Shown piece after piece: positions 32,690-41,753 of a DNA stretch of 64,000 nucleotides. The stretch spans positions 4,898,001-4,962,000 of the forward strand of contig NZ_AP024630.1 of assembly GCF_019976975.1 (NCBI RefSeq), written 5' to 3'. Under the pieces are notes generated by a model. It worked only from the letters and a program-made list of their open reading frames with translations, was not told the DNA's origin and ran no database searches. The position numbers were made by a program, and so were the translations under genes. This DNA comes from Arthrobacter sp. NtRootA1 (GTDB taxonomy: Bacteria; Actinomycetota; Actinomycetes; Actinomycetales; Micrococcaceae). Every line of letters starts with the position of its first letter. The first letter of the stretch is position 1.

Positions 32690-34429
32690 CTAGGCTTCGT
32701 TCATGGGGATGCGGACGCCGCGTTCGTTGGCGACTTCGACGGCGCGGTCGTAGCCGGCGTCGACGTGGCGGATGACGCCCATGCCGGGGTCGTTGGTCAG
32801 GAGCCGTTCGAGTTTCTCCGCGGCGAGGTCGGTGCCATCGGCGACGGAAACCTGCCCGGCGTGCAGGGACCGGCCGATCCCGACACCGCCGCCGTGGTGG
32901 ATCGACACCCAGGTAGCGCCTGAGGAGGTGTTGATCAGGGCGTTCAGCAGCGGCCAGTCAGCAATCGCGTCGGACCCGTCGGCCATGGACTCGGTCTCCC
33001 GGTAGGGCGACGCGACGGAACCGGAGTCCAGGTGGTCACGGCCGATCACGATCGGGGCCTTGACCTTGCCCTCGGCGACGAGCTGGTTGAACAACAGCCC
33101 GGCCTTGGCCCGTTCGCCGTACCCGAGCCAGCAAATACGTGCCGGCAGGCCCTCGAACTCCACCCGGTCCGCAGCGGCGTCGAGCCACTTGTGCAGGTGC
33201 GTGTTTTCCGGGAACAGTTCCTTGATCGCCGCATCTGTCACGGCAATGTCTTCCGGGTCCCCGGACAGCGCCACCCAGCGGAACGGGCCCAGGCCTTCAC
33301 AGAACAGCGGACGGATATAGGCCGGGACGAAACCGGGGAACTCGAACGCCCGCTCGTACCCGCCCTTGCGTGCCTCATCACGGATGGAGTTGCCGTAATC
33401 GAACACCTCGGCACCGGCGTCCTGGAACTCCACCATCGCCTGGACGTGGCGGGCCATGGACGCCTGGGCCTTCTTGGTGAACCCTTCCGGATCCGCTTCG
33501 GCTTCCGTGTGCCACTCGGCCACGGTGATGCCCTCGGGCAGGTAGGACAGCGGGTCATGCGCGCTGGTCTGGTCGGTGACGACGTCGATCGTCAATTCGC
33601 CGGCCTTGTGGCGGCGGAGCAGTTCCGGGAACACCTCAGCGGCGTTGCCCACGTACCCGACGGACCAGCCGCGGCGCTCGTCCTTGGCCTTCTGGACCTT
33701 CGCGATCGCAGCATCCAGATCCGTTTCGACCTCATCGAGGTAGCGTTTGCCGGCACGCCGGCGCAGACGGGTCTCGTCCACGTCCACGATCAGGCAGGCA
33801 CCGTCGTTCAACGTCACGGCCAGCGGCTGGGCACCGCCCATGCCACCACAACCACCGGTCAACGTCAGCGTCCCGGCCAGCGGGCCCTCGACCGAACCAG
33901 CAGCCGCCGAGCCTTCCGCGGCCGGTGCCGGATGCCTGCCCTCCGCAGCGAGCTTGTTCCCGACCGCGGCGAACGTTTCGTAGGTGCCCTGCAGGATGCC
34001 CTGTGTGCCGATGTAGATCCAGGACCCCGCGGTCATCTGCCCGTACATCATCAGGCCCTCGGCCTCGAGACGGCGGAACTCAGGCCACGTCGCCCAGTCC
34101 CCCACCAGGTTCGAGTTCGCCAACAACACACGCGGAGCCCACTCGTGGGTGCGGAACACACCCACCGGCTTACCCGACTGCACCAGCAGCGTCTCGTCCT
34201 TCTCCATGGTCTCCAGGGTGCGGGTGATCGCATCAAACGCAGCCCAGGAACGCACGGCACGGCCGGTGCCGCCGTAAACCACCAGGTCATCCGGGCGCTC
34301 AGCAACCTCGGGATCCAGGTTGTTCATCAACATGCGCAACGGCGCCTCGGTCTGCCACGACTTGGCAGTAAGCTCAGTACCCCGCGCGGCCTTAACCGGA
34401 CGGGCACCAGTAGTGAAATCGGCAGTCAT
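32690..34429 (-). CDS. hutU: Urocanate hydratase
   Basis: Second enzyme of histidine degradation, converting urocanate to imidazolonepropionate with tightly bound NAD+. The 579-residue protein carries GGTGRAVRSW near 53, LVQSGKPVGVFRTHEWAPRV near 82-101, MMYGQMTAGSWIYIGTQGILQGTYET in pieces near 127-152, TGGCGGMGGAQPLAV near 191-205 and the C-terminal SIHHGGGVGIGRSLHAGQ. A low-complexity Ala/Gly/Glu stretch at 164-182 is inserted before the NAD-binding glycines and looks dispensable. AGGAG precedes the ATG. It lies 46 bp behind the substrate-binding protein gene and is probably part of the iclR-ABC-hutU unit. Confidence 0.95.
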   Translation of the reverse strand: MTADFTTGARPVKAARGTELTAKSWQTEAPLRMLMNNLDPEVAERPDDLVVYGGTGRAVRSWAAFDAITRTLETMEKDETLLVQSGKPVGVFRTHEWAPRVLLANSNLVGDWATWPEFRRLEAEGLMMYGQMTAGSWIYIGTQGILQGTYETFAAVGNKLAAEGRHPAPAAEGSAAAGSVEGPLAGTLTLTGGCGGMGGAQPLAVTLNDGACLIVDVDETRLRRRAGKRYLDEVETDLDAAIAKVQKAKDERRGWSVGYVGNAAEVFPELLRRHKAGELTIDVVTDQTSAHDPLSYLPEGITVAEWHTEAEADPEGFTKKAQASMARHVQAMVEFQDAGAEVFDYGNSIRDEARKGGYERAFEFPGFVPAYIRPLFCEGLGPFRWVALSGDPEDIAVTDAAIKELFPENTHLHKWLDAAADRVEFEGLPARICWLGYGERAKAGLLFNQLVAEGKVKAPIVIGRDHLDSGSVASPYRETESMADGSDAIADWPLLNALINTSSGATWVSIHHGGGVGIGRSLHAGQVSVADGTDLAAEKLERLLTNDPGMGVIRHVDAGYDRAVEVANERGVRIPMNEA

Positions 34430-34475
34430 TCTTTACTCCTATGAATCCTGGAAAATCAGCGCAAAGTCAGTGGGA

Positions 34476-35390
34476 TTAGCCCAGGTTCTTGTTCTTAAGC
34501 CATTCCTTGGCGATCTCGCCGATGTCCTCGAACTTCGCCACGCGGCCGTTCATCTTGATGAGGTCCTCTGTGGTGAGCGCAGCCGAGACCTTATCCAGGG
34601 TTGCCTTCACTGTATCCGTGGACTTCTTCTGGTTGATGACCGGCAGGATGTTCTCTGAGAGGAAGAGGTTCTTGTTGTCCTCGAGCGCCACCAGGTTGTT
34701 CTCCGCCAGGGCCGGATCGGTGCTGAAGAGGTCCGCGACCTGTATCTGGCCAGAAAGGAGGGCGTTCAGCGTCAGCGGCCCACCGGCGTCGAGCGCTGAA
34801 AATTCCTTGAACTCAAGGTTGTACACGGACTTCAGTCCGGCAACGCCGTTGAGGCGCGTCTTCCACTCCGGCGGCCCGCCCAGGACGAGTTCCTTGGCAA
34901 CCGGCTGGAGGTCCTCGATGGTCTTGAGCTTGTATTGGTCCGCGATGTCCTTCTTTACGGTGAGGACGTCCTTATCCTGCGCTTCAGAAGCCGTCAGAAC
35001 AGTCAGCCCAGAGGGGATCTTGGTGGCCAGTTCTTTGGTGACTTCCTCGGAGGAGACTGCCTTGGTGGCGGAATCCAGGTACTGGAGGAGCGCACCGCCG
35101 TACTCCGGCATGAGGTCGATGGAGCCGTCCTTTAGTGCGGGGATAGTGACCTCGCGGCTGCCAATACTTGGCTTTTCCGTGACGTTGACGCCCTTGGCCT
35201 TCAGGGCCTCGGCGTAGATCTTGGCGATCAGCTGACTTTCGGGGAAGTCAGCCGAACCGACAATGATGCTGTCGCCGGAGGCTCCTGCTGCCGCAGTGTT
35301 GGACGTGCTCATAGGGTCCCCGCCGCCGCAGGCACTCAAGGTGATGGCCGCAACGGCGGCAAGGGTGAAACCGGTCAAGTACTTCTTCAT
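34476..35390 (-). CDS. ABC importer substrate-binding lipoprotein (OpuAC/ProX/HutX type)
   Basis: A 304-residue lipoprotein with signal MKKYLTGFTLAAVAAITLSAC; the lipobox is LSAC followed by GGG. The mature part is an OpuAC-type domain: SIIVGSADFPESQLIAKIYAEAL, the DLMPEYGGALLQYL hinge region near 105-118 and ALLSGQIQVADLFSTDPAL near 210. Such proteins bind betaines, choline or, in HutX of Sinorhizobium, histidine and proline betaine. The hutU neighbour favours histidine. ATG 35390 is chosen because AGGAGAG precedes it and it begins the signal peptide; a frame extension to 35423 exists. It is separated from the permease gene by 96 bp. Confidence 0.88.
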   Translation of the reverse strand: MKKYLTGFTLAAVAAITLSACGGGDPMSTSNTAAAGASGDSIIVGSADFPESQLIAKIYAEALKAKGVNVTEKPSIGSREVTIPALKDGSIDLMPEYGGALLQYLDSATKAVSSEEVTKELATKIPSGLTVLTASEAQDKDVLTVKKDIADQYKLKTIEDLQPVAKELVLGGPPEWKTRLNGVAGLKSVYNLEFKEFSALDAGGPLTLNALLSGQIQVADLFSTDPALAENNLVALEDNKNLFLSENILPVINQKKSTDTVKATLDKVSAALTTEDLIKMNGRVAKFEDIGEIAKEWLKNKNLG

Positions 35391-35486
35391 GTCAGCTCTC
35401 CTGAGATGGCGCTTACAAGGCATGCAGCAGCCAGGTGGGGTGGATGGAGGTGAAACTTACGCGCCGAATCCAGCGCCGGGTGTTGG

Positions 35487-36203
35487 TTAGACCGTGACGG
35501 GGGTCTTCACGGGTTCGGCTACAGGAGCCGATTTGATGGTTCGCCGTGTCAGTCCTGGTGAGACGACCCGGCGGGTGATGAAGGCGAGGAGCTGGTCGAA
35601 GAACAGTGCCAGCAAAGCAACGAGGACGGCGCCGGCGACCATTTGGCTGTAATCATTTTGGGCCTTGCCGTCGATCAGGAGCCGGCCCAGGCCGCCGAGC
35701 GAAATGTATGCTGCGATGGTCGCAGTCGAGATGATCTGCAGCAGTGCGCTTCGGACACCAGATAAAACCAGCGGAAGTGCGCAGGGCAGCTGGACATCCG
35801 TAAGGATCTTCATGGTGCGGAAGCCCATGCCCCGGGCGGCGTCGACGGCGGCAGCATCCACTGCGCGCACACCGGCATAAGTGTTGGTCAGGATAGGCGG
35901 CACTGCAAGGAGTACCAGCACGATAAGGCTTGGCAGGATGTAGCCCATTCTCGATGGGAAGGCCGGTGAGATCAGCAGGACCAAAAGGATCAGCAGGCCG
36001 ACGCTCGGCAGGGCGCGCAGGGCGTTGGCCAAGCCAGCAATCATGAACACGCCTTTGCCCGTTACTCCGATGTAGATGCCCAGCGGCACTGCGATAACCG
36101 CAGCGATGGCCAGTGCGATCAGGGAATACAGGAGGTGCTCACCAATCAAGGTCGGGATGCCGTCTGCGCCGCTCCAGTGCGCGGGGTCGAACAAGTAGTT
36201 CAC
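35487..36203 (-). CDS. ABC importer permease (OpuCD/ProW type)
   Basis: A 238-residue permease with about six TM segments. BPD_transp_1 features include the EAA-type loop AVDAAAVDAARGMGFRTMKILTDVQLPCALP, read in short pieces, and GLGRLLIDGKAQNDYSQ towards the end. The GTG at 36203 gives the 4-bp GTGA overlap with the upstream permease gene and follows AAGGTGG, so it is preferred over an ATG at 36239 that would overlap by 40 bp. The C-terminal tail is short and Val/Thr-rich. It forms the transport pore with the other permease of this operon. Confidence 0.88.
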   Translation of the reverse strand: MNYLFDPAHWSGADGIPTLIGEHLLYSLIALAIAAVIAVPLGIYIGVTGKGVFMIAGLANALRALPSVGLLILLVLLISPAFPSRMGYILPSLIVLVLLAVPPILTNTYAGVRAVDAAAVDAARGMGFRTMKILTDVQLPCALPLVLSGVRSALLQIISTATIAAYISLGGLGRLLIDGKAQNDYSQMVAGAVLVALLALFFDQLLAFITRRVVSPGLTRRTIKSAPVAEPVKTPVTV

Positions 36204-36850
36204 GATGCCACCACCTTGGGGGTCCACGGTGTCAGCCACCGGTTGAGAAGGATGATCAGCCCGTCCAGGATCATGGCCAGAATCACGCAGAGGACGATGC
36301 CCACGATGATCGGAGTAAAGAAGCGGAGTTGGAAGCCCTGCGTGAACAGGGACCCGAGCTGCGGGATACCCAACAGCGCGGCAACGGAGACCAGGCTGAC
36401 GTTGGATACAGCGGCCACGCGAAGGCCTGCCGATATGACCGGAACGCCCACTGGCAGTTCCACCTTCATGAGGCTCTGATAACCGCGGTAGCCCATCGCC
36501 TTGGCAGCTTGGACGGTGTCTTCAGGCACGGAGTCCAGGGCATCTGCCACCACTCGCACCAGCAGCGCCACCGTGTAGATGGTCAACGCCGCCACGATGT
36601 TCAGCGGGTCCAGGATCTTGGTGCCAAGGACAAGTGGCAGCAGGACGAAGAGTGCCAGGGACGGGACGGTGTAAAGAAGTCCTGCAACTCCCACCAGCAG
36701 CGGATAGATCCGACGGCTCCGGTGCGCCCACCAGCCCAGGGGCAAGGCGATCAGTAGACCAAGGACCAAGGGGATGACGGCCAGCAGGACGTGCCAGCCG
36801 AGCAGGAAAACGATGTTGTCGAACTGGCGGCCCAGCCACTCAAAGTTCAT
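36200..36850 (-). CDS. ABC importer permease (OpuCB/ProW type)
   Basis: A 216-residue inner-membrane permease with about five to six TM helices. LPLGWWAHRSRRIYPLLVGVAGLLYTVPSLALF is read in two pieces near 35-68. The coupling-loop sequence DTVQAAKAMGYRGYQSLMKVELP near 111-133 is typical of the choline/betaine class. It overlaps proV by ATGA upstream and the second permease by GTGA downstream, so the four transporter genes are translationally coupled. Confidence 0.9.
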   Translation of the reverse strand: MNFEWLGRQFDNIVFLLGWHVLLAVIPLVLGLLIALPLGWWAHRSRRIYPLLVGVAGLLYTVPSLALFVLLPLVLGTKILDPLNIVAALTIYTVALLVRVVADALDSVPEDTVQAAKAMGYRGYQSLMKVELPVGVPVISAGLRVAAVSNVSLVSVAALLGIPQLGSLFTQGFQLRFFTPIIVGIVLCVILAMILDGLIILLNRWLTPWTPKVVAS

Positions 36851-37953
36851 CGGGCCGTCTCCAGGTGTGGTTCGGCCTCGATGGCCTTTACGACGTCTGT
36901 GGCCGTCACGGTTCCGATCAGCTCACCATGCTCGTTGACAACCACACCGCGGCGGCTGGGCGAGGAAAGTGCGGCGTCCAGCAGTTGGCGCATCGTTCCC
37001 GAGGCAGCTGCCGGGATGCCGCTGAGATTCAGGTTTTCGCGCTTGAGCTCACCGTTAAGAAGCTCGGGTTGGGCCCACCCGAGTGGTTTCCGGCCGCCGT
37101 CGACTACCAACACCCAAGCACCCGAAGCCTTGGCGCGGGCCTCCTCTCCGGAAGCGCCGAGCTGAACCACAGCTTCTTCACCGATCGCAACGCTGCCCGC
37201 GGTCTTCGTAAAGCCCAGGGAGCGATAACCACGGTCCCTGCCCACGAAGTCCGCAACGAAGTCATCCGCCGGCGAGGTGAGTAGCTCTGACGGCGTTGCC
37301 ATCTGTGCGAGCTTGCCGCCGACCCGCATCACGGCAACCTGGTCGCCGAGCTTGAGGGCTTCATCGATGTCGTGTGTGACCATGATGATGGTCTTGCCGA
37401 TCTCACGCTGGAGCCGGAGGAACTCCTCCTGCAGCTGCCCGCGCACCACAGGATCCACGGCACTGAACGGCTCGTCCATGAGCATGAACGCCGGGTCCGA
37501 TGCCAGTGCTCGGGCCACGCCCACACGTTGCTGCTGGCCGCCGGAAAGCTGCCACGGATAGCGCTTGGCGAAGCTCGCGGGCAAACCCACTCGCTCCATG
37601 AGTTCCAGGGCCTTGGTGCGCGCCTTCTGGCGGCTCTCGCCCAAGAGGACCGGCATGGTGGAGACGTTGTCCACGATGGTCTTATGCGGGAAGAGCCCTG
37701 CGTGCTGGATTACGTATCCGATCCTGCGTCGGAGCAACGCTGCGTCCATGCCGGAAGTGGGCTCGTCATCAAGGTAGATGGTGCCGCTGGTGGGTTCGAT
37801 GAGGCGGTTGATCATCCTCAGCGAGGTGGTCTTGCCGCAGCCGGACGGGCCCACCAGAATGGTCAGCTTTCCGGTCGGAGCCTCCAGGTTGAGGCCATCG
37901 ACGGCGACAGTACCGTCAGGGTACGCCTTGGTGACATTTTCAAATTTGATCAT
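36847..37953 (-). CDS. ABC importer ATPase (OpuCA/ProV/HutV type)
   Basis: A 368-residue ATPase. Walker A GPSGCGKTTS is near 36-45, the Q-loop VIQHAGLFPH near 86-95, the ABC signature LSGGQQQRVG near 145 and Walker B FMLMDEPFSAVDP near 165. A shortened C-terminal regulatory part holds one CBS-like motif (RRGVVVNEHGELIGTVTATDV near 335-355); classical OpuCA has two. Its ATG overlaps the iclR stop, and its stop overlaps the first permease gene. The transport substrate follows from the binding protein and hut neighbours and is probably histidine or a betaine. Confidence 0.93.
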   Translation of the reverse strand: MIKFENVTKAYPDGTVAVDGLNLEAPTGKLTILVGPSGCGKTTSLRMINRLIEPTSGTIYLDDEPTSGMDAALLRRRIGYVIQHAGLFPHKTIVDNVSTMPVLLGESRQKARTKALELMERVGLPASFAKRYPWQLSGGQQQRVGVARALASDPAFMLMDEPFSAVDPVVRGQLQEEFLRLQREIGKTIIMVTHDIDEALKLGDQVAVMRVGGKLAQMATPSELLTSPADDFVADFVGRDRGYRSLGFTKTAGSVAIGEEAVVQLGASGEEARAKASGAWVLVVDGGRKPLGWAQPELLNGELKRENLNLSGIPAAASGTMRQLLDAALSSPSRRGVVVNEHGELIGTVTATDVVKAIEAEPHLETAR

Positions 37954-38681
37954 TTCTCTTCCATGCTTTCCTGGGGCACTTCATGGTTTCCGTCGGGTTC
38001 CACGAGGATGTTGTCCGCTACCTTCACCAGTTCCTCGCCAAATGTCTGGGCTTTAGCCTCATCCAGGCGGTAGCTGGGAACGACGATGCTGAGGGCCGCC
38101 ACTGTTCGGCCACCGATCACGATGGGCGCGGCAACAGCCGTAATGTCGTCTTCAACGCCGCTGCGCACGATGGCGTAACCGCGGCCATTCTGTCCGCCAG
38201 TCAGTACCTTGCCGGCAGCGGACCCTTCCAAGGGGATGCTCCGGCCGACCCAACTGGTGTGCCGGACAGAGCGCGTACCTTCGACGATGGCAATGTAGAT
38301 CCCGGTTTCCCCAGGACCGGGAATACTCAAATAGCAGGACTCGCCGGTTTCGGCGACGAGCCGCTTCATGTGCGGCGTGCAAAGTGACACCAAGGATTCC
38401 TGCCCTAAGGCGAGGGCTCCCAACTGGATGACGCTGGCTCCCGGACGGAAATTACCGCCCGGATCCCGCGTCACGAAGCCGCTGCCTTCCAGTGTGCGAA
38501 GGAGGCGGAGCGCGGTGCTGGCAGAAAGGTCAACCACCCGCGCGGCGTCACTCAGGCTGATGGAGCCATCAGTGCAGACTGCGCTAAGGAGAGCCAACGC
38601 CCTTTCGACTGTCCGGGTGGAGGAATCTGCTGCCACTGCACGACCTGCTTTCAAGTGGTCTAAATCACCATGTCTTGCCAC
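37950..38681 (-). CDS. IclR-family transcriptional regulator of the hut-type cluster
   Basis: A regulator of up to 243 residues. STRTVERALALLSAVC and ISLSDAARVVDLSASTALRLLRTLEGSG (read in pieces, about 21-65) form the IclR winged helix; the effector domain includes PGETGIYIAIVEG and the Asp/Cys-lined pocket typical of IclR. Two GTG starts are possible: 38681 has no ribosome binding site and lies inside a palindrome, while 38636 (228 residues, beginning MAADSSTRTVERAL) has AGCAGG upstream. I give the longer frame but think the shorter equally likely. It is first in the iclR-ABC-hutU unit and divergent from the M20 hydrolase-hutF unit, so it probably controls both. Confidence 0.88.
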   Translation of the reverse strand: MARHGDLDHLKAGRAVAADSSTRTVERALALLSAVCTDGSISLSDAARVVDLSASTALRLLRTLEGSGFVTRDPGGNFRPGASVIQLGALALGQESLVSLCTPHMKRLVAETGESCYLSIPGPGETGIYIAIVEGTRSVRHTSWVGRSIPLEGSAAGKVLTGGQNGRGYAIVRSGVEDDITAVAAPIVIGGRTVAALSIVVPSYRLDEAKAQTFGEELVKVADNILVEPDGNHEVPQESMEEK

Positions 38682-38715
38682 TTAGTAAAAATCAATTTTC
38701 ATCAAATGGCAAGAC
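38672..38715. promoter_or_regulatory. 44-bp symmetric operator candidate between iclR and the hydrolase gene
   Basis: GTCTTGCCA (38672-38680) and TGGCAAGAC (38707-38715) are perfect complements, and AAAAT-CA-ATTTT (38688-38699) sits at exactly the same centre. The nested symmetry suggests a dimer-of-dimers site for the adjacent IclR protein. A TTGACA at 38731-38736 just beyond may be the -35 of the hydrolase promoter. Confidence 0.55.
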
Positions 38716-38871
38716 TTCACGGGAGATTACTTGACAATCCGGGAAATGAGACGTCATTTGCCCCAATGGGGCCTCCGCATGCTTCCGGCCTGTTAATAGT
38801 CGCCCAAACCCTTGCCATGTGGTGGCATCTGGTTTTTACTTGGTGGCAGTCTTCATCAATCGGAGGAACAC

Positions 38872-40071
38872 GTGGAAACCGTCAATCAGCTCCTTGCCTC
38901 AATACAGGATGTGGGCCGCGATGCGGTGCGCGGAGGCTACTCCAGGGCCGTTTACTCAACGCCCGAACTGGATCTCAGGCAGTGGTTCATGGAGCAAGCC
39001 AAACAACGCGGCCTGGACGTTGAGACAGATCGCAACGGGATCCTCTGGGCCTGGTGGGGCAAGCCCCAGAATGGCGCCCTAGTCACCGGTAGCCACCTCG
39101 ACTCCGTCCCCGGCGGAGGTGCCTTCGATGGACCCCTTGGCGTCGCTTCCGCGCTGGCCGCCGTCGACATCCTCAAATCCCGCGGAGTTCAGCCGCCGCG
39201 TTCACTGGCCATAACGGTCTTCCCGGAAGAAGAAGGGTCCCGCTTTGGCGTGGCCTGTTTGGGTTCCCGACTCCTCACCGGCGCCATCGACGTCGACAAG
39301 GCATTGAACCTGCGCGACGCGGACGGAAACACCTTCGGCGACGTTGCCAGAGCCAACGACTTGGACCCCCGGCACATTGGCCCCGACTCTGAGGCCTTGG
39401 CCCGGATCGGCGATTTCGTTGAGTTACATGTGGAGCAAGGCAAGGGACTGGGGCAAGGCGGCCCGGCTATTGCGGTTGGAAGTTCGATCCTGGGTCACGG
39501 GCGCTGGAAGATCAGCGTCAGCGGCCAAGGAAACCACGCCGGCACCACCCTCATGGCAGACCGCGCCGATCCCATGGTCGCTGCCGCCCAGATCGTTCTG
39601 GCTGTCCGCGACACCGCCGCCAAGCAACCGGATGCCCGGGCCACGGTCGGCCGCTTGTCGCCCGTTCCCGGCGGCACCAACGTGATCGCCTCGCGCGTCG
39701 ATCTTTGGCTTGATGCCCGCCATCCCGACGACGCCGTTACAGCCCGCCTGATCGAAGCCATCTACGGCGCGGCACAGGAAGTCGCCGCAGCTGAAGGATG
39801 CACGGCAACTCTCACCGAAGAGTCCTACAGCGACACCGTGCACTTTGACCCGGGGCTGAGCCGACGCATCGGCGGGCTCCTGCCCGGAGCCCCCGTGCTG
39901 GCAACCGGCGCAGGGCACGACGCCGGGGTGTTGGCCGGATACGTTCCCTCGGCCATGCTCTTCGTCCGCAATCCCAGCGGAATCTCGCATTCACCCGAAG
40001 AATACGTGGCCGACGAAGATGCTTCGGCAGGAACCGTTGCCCTCGCGGATGTACTGGAAGGACTCCTATGA
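38872..40071 (+). CDS. M20-family Zn amidohydrolase (allantoate amidohydrolase/carbamoylase type), possible N-formylglutamate hydrolase
   Basis: A 399-residue metallohydrolase. Metal ligands are visible in GSHLDSVPGGGAFDG (His75, Asp86), TVFPEEEGSRFG (Glu120/121) and ELHVEQGKGL (His186); the lid domain follows near 210-320, and GAGHDAGVLAG and SGISHSPEEY close the site. This matches the hydantoinase/carbamoylase branch, which cleaves N-carbamoyl or N-formyl amino acids. It overlaps hutF by ATGA, so it most likely deformylates N-formylglutamate in place of HutG (inference). The GTG at 38872 has GGAGG six bases upstream and is preferred over an extension to 38812. Confidence 0.85.
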   Translation: METVNQLLASIQDVGRDAVRGGYSRAVYSTPELDLRQWFMEQAKQRGLDVETDRNGILWAWWGKPQNGALVTGSHLDSVPGGGAFDGPLGVASALAAVDILKSRGVQPPRSLAITVFPEEEGSRFGVACLGSRLLTGAIDVDKALNLRDADGNTFGDVARANDLDPRHIGPDSEALARIGDFVELHVEQGKGLGQGGPAIAVGSSILGHGRWKISVSGQGNHAGTTLMADRADPMVAAAQIVLAVRDTAAKQPDARATVGRLSPVPGGTNVIASRVDLWLDARHPDDAVTARLIEAIYGAAQEVAAAEGCTATLTEESYSDTVHFDPGLSRRIGGLLPGAPVLATGAGHDAGVLAGYVPSAMLFVRNPSGISHSPEEYVADEDASAGTVALADVLEGLL

Positions 40072-41432
40072 ACGCGTTCTGGTGCGAAACCGCCATCGTC
40101 AGGGCAGACCACCCGGAAGAAGGCTATCCGGCCTTGGCCGCTGCCTCAGGCGTGCGGATCGAAACGCACAACGGTCGGATCTCCAGCATTACGACTGATA
40201 CTGAAGCGCAACCCAATGACATGAGACTGAGCGGGATCACCTTCCCGGCCGCTGCCAACGCCCACTCCCACGCCTTCCACAGAGTCCTGCGCGGCCGAAC
40301 CCATGAAGGCCGCGGAGATTTCTGGGTGTGGCGGGAGCAGATGTACCGGAGCGCATCCGAGCTGACTCCGGAGAAATACGAGAAACTCGCCACTGCTGTC
40401 TTTGCTGAAATGGTGGTCACGGGCTTCAGCAGCGTGGCCGAATTCCACTACGTCCACCATCAACCAGACGGCACGCCCTACGCGGAACCCCATGCCATGG
40501 AGCTGGCGCTGGCCCGTGCGGCCATGTCCAGCGGGATCCGCCTCACGCTCTTGGACACCTTGTATCTGGCCGGAGGAATCGGTACGCCCCTCAATCCCGA
40601 ACAGGCAAGGTTCGGGGACCCGGATGTGCACGCCTGGCTCGATCGGTTAAACTCCCTCCGGGCGGTTGTTGCCGAGCAATTTCCTAAGGAACTCGTCAGC
40701 GTCGGAGCTGCACTTCACTCCGTCCGGGCTGTCCCCGAGGAGGACCTGAAAGTTGTGGCCAGGCAGCTGCCCGAAGACATCCCCCTTCACATCCACCTCA
40801 GTGAACAACCTGCCGAGAACCAGGCATGCCTGGAGGCCTACGGCACCACGCCAGCGGGTCTATTGGAACGCCACGGACTCCTCTCCAGCAGGCTGTCCGC
40901 CGTCCATTCCACGCACCTGACGCAGGAAGACATCGCCCTGCTCGGAAACGCAGGCACCACTGTGGTCATGTGCCCCAGTACGGAAGCCGACCTCGCAGAC
41001 GGGATCGGTCCCGCGCGTGAACTTGCCGGCGCCGGGGCAGCCATTGCTCTGGGCACGGACCAGCATGCGGTGATCGACCCATGGACTGAAATGCGTACGT
41101 TGGAACACGGCGAGCGGTTGGGCACAGGACAGCGGGGCAGGTTCTCACCTCAGGAACTCCTGCGGGCCGCAACCGAAGGGGCTGCCCGGTCCATGGCTAC
41201 GCCCATTGCCGCATCAGGCCTTGAGGTCGGCGCAGTGTGCGATCTCATGGTTATTGATCCGGCATCCACCCGCACCGCCGGGTCCCGACCTTTGCAGATG
41301 GCATTCAGCGCAACTTCCAGCGACGTCACCGAAGTCATCATCGCCGGAGAACTGGTGGCCTCCCACGGCGCTCACACGCGGCTCGGCAGGCCGGGCAGCC
41401 TTCTGACGGAGGCACTGAAAGAGCTCTCCTAA
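40068..41432 (+). CDS. hutF: Formimidoylglutamate deiminase
   Basis: Converts N-formimidoyl-L-glutamate to N-formyl-L-glutamate and ammonia in the five-step histidine pathway. The 454-residue amidohydrolase-superfamily protein has the first metal site NAHSHAFHR (His66 and His68), then RTHEGRGDFWVWREQMY near 76-92, the HIHLSEQPAEN segment near 243, VHSTHLT near 281 and LGTDQHAVIDPWTEMR near 325. HutF-specific FWVWREQMY supports the name over guanine deaminase or other relatives. It is coupled to the M20 hydrolase by a 4-bp overlap. Imidazolonepropionase, which often follows in related clusters, is not found downstream. Confidence 0.92.
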   Translation: MNAFWCETAIVRADHPEEGYPALAAASGVRIETHNGRISSITTDTEAQPNDMRLSGITFPAAANAHSHAFHRVLRGRTHEGRGDFWVWREQMYRSASELTPEKYEKLATAVFAEMVVTGFSSVAEFHYVHHQPDGTPYAEPHAMELALARAAMSSGIRLTLLDTLYLAGGIGTPLNPEQARFGDPDVHAWLDRLNSLRAVVAEQFPKELVSVGAALHSVRAVPEEDLKVVARQLPEDIPLHIHLSEQPAENQACLEAYGTTPAGLLERHGLLSSRLSAVHSTHLTQEDIALLGNAGTTVVMCPSTEADLADGIGPARELAGAGAAIALGTDQHAVIDPWTEMRTLEHGERLGTGQRGRFSPQELLRAATEGAARSMATPIAASGLEVGAVCDLMVIDPASTRTAGSRPLQMAFSATSSDVTEVIIAGELVASHGAHTRLGRPGSLLTEALKELS

Positions 41433-41460
41433 CGTCTTACGCCCACTCCCTAAGGGACTG

Positions 41461-41504
41461 ACGACGGCACGCGAGTTTGAGTCGCGACGCACCTGCCGCC
41501 GTCG
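41461..41504 (+). terminator. Hairpin after hutF
   Basis: ACGACGGC (41461-41468) pairs with GCCGTCGT (41497-41504), with a smaller inner stem GCGA/TCGC. A short CTTT follows. The rest of the 321-bp gap 41433-41753 holds no gene; the sugar porter promoter should lie near 41620-41680, but no convincing -10 is visible. Confidence 0.55.
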
Positions 41505-41753
41505 TGCTTTGCGTTCAAGTAGTGGCTCCAAAGGCCCCCTTTCCCGCCCTAAACAGGCACTCAGCTGAATCCCAGCCTCCAATCAGGGCACATTCGTTAA
41601 TTTAGTGAATCCACGTCATCTGAATCTCCTTGACTGGAACTTGGCGGATGGGGCGTGCCACACTGTGTAGCGCGTGTGCACCGGCGTCCCCGTCGGAACA
41701 GCCGACGACGTCCCGCACCGTGAATCCCACACCACCATTCCCAAGGGAGACCC

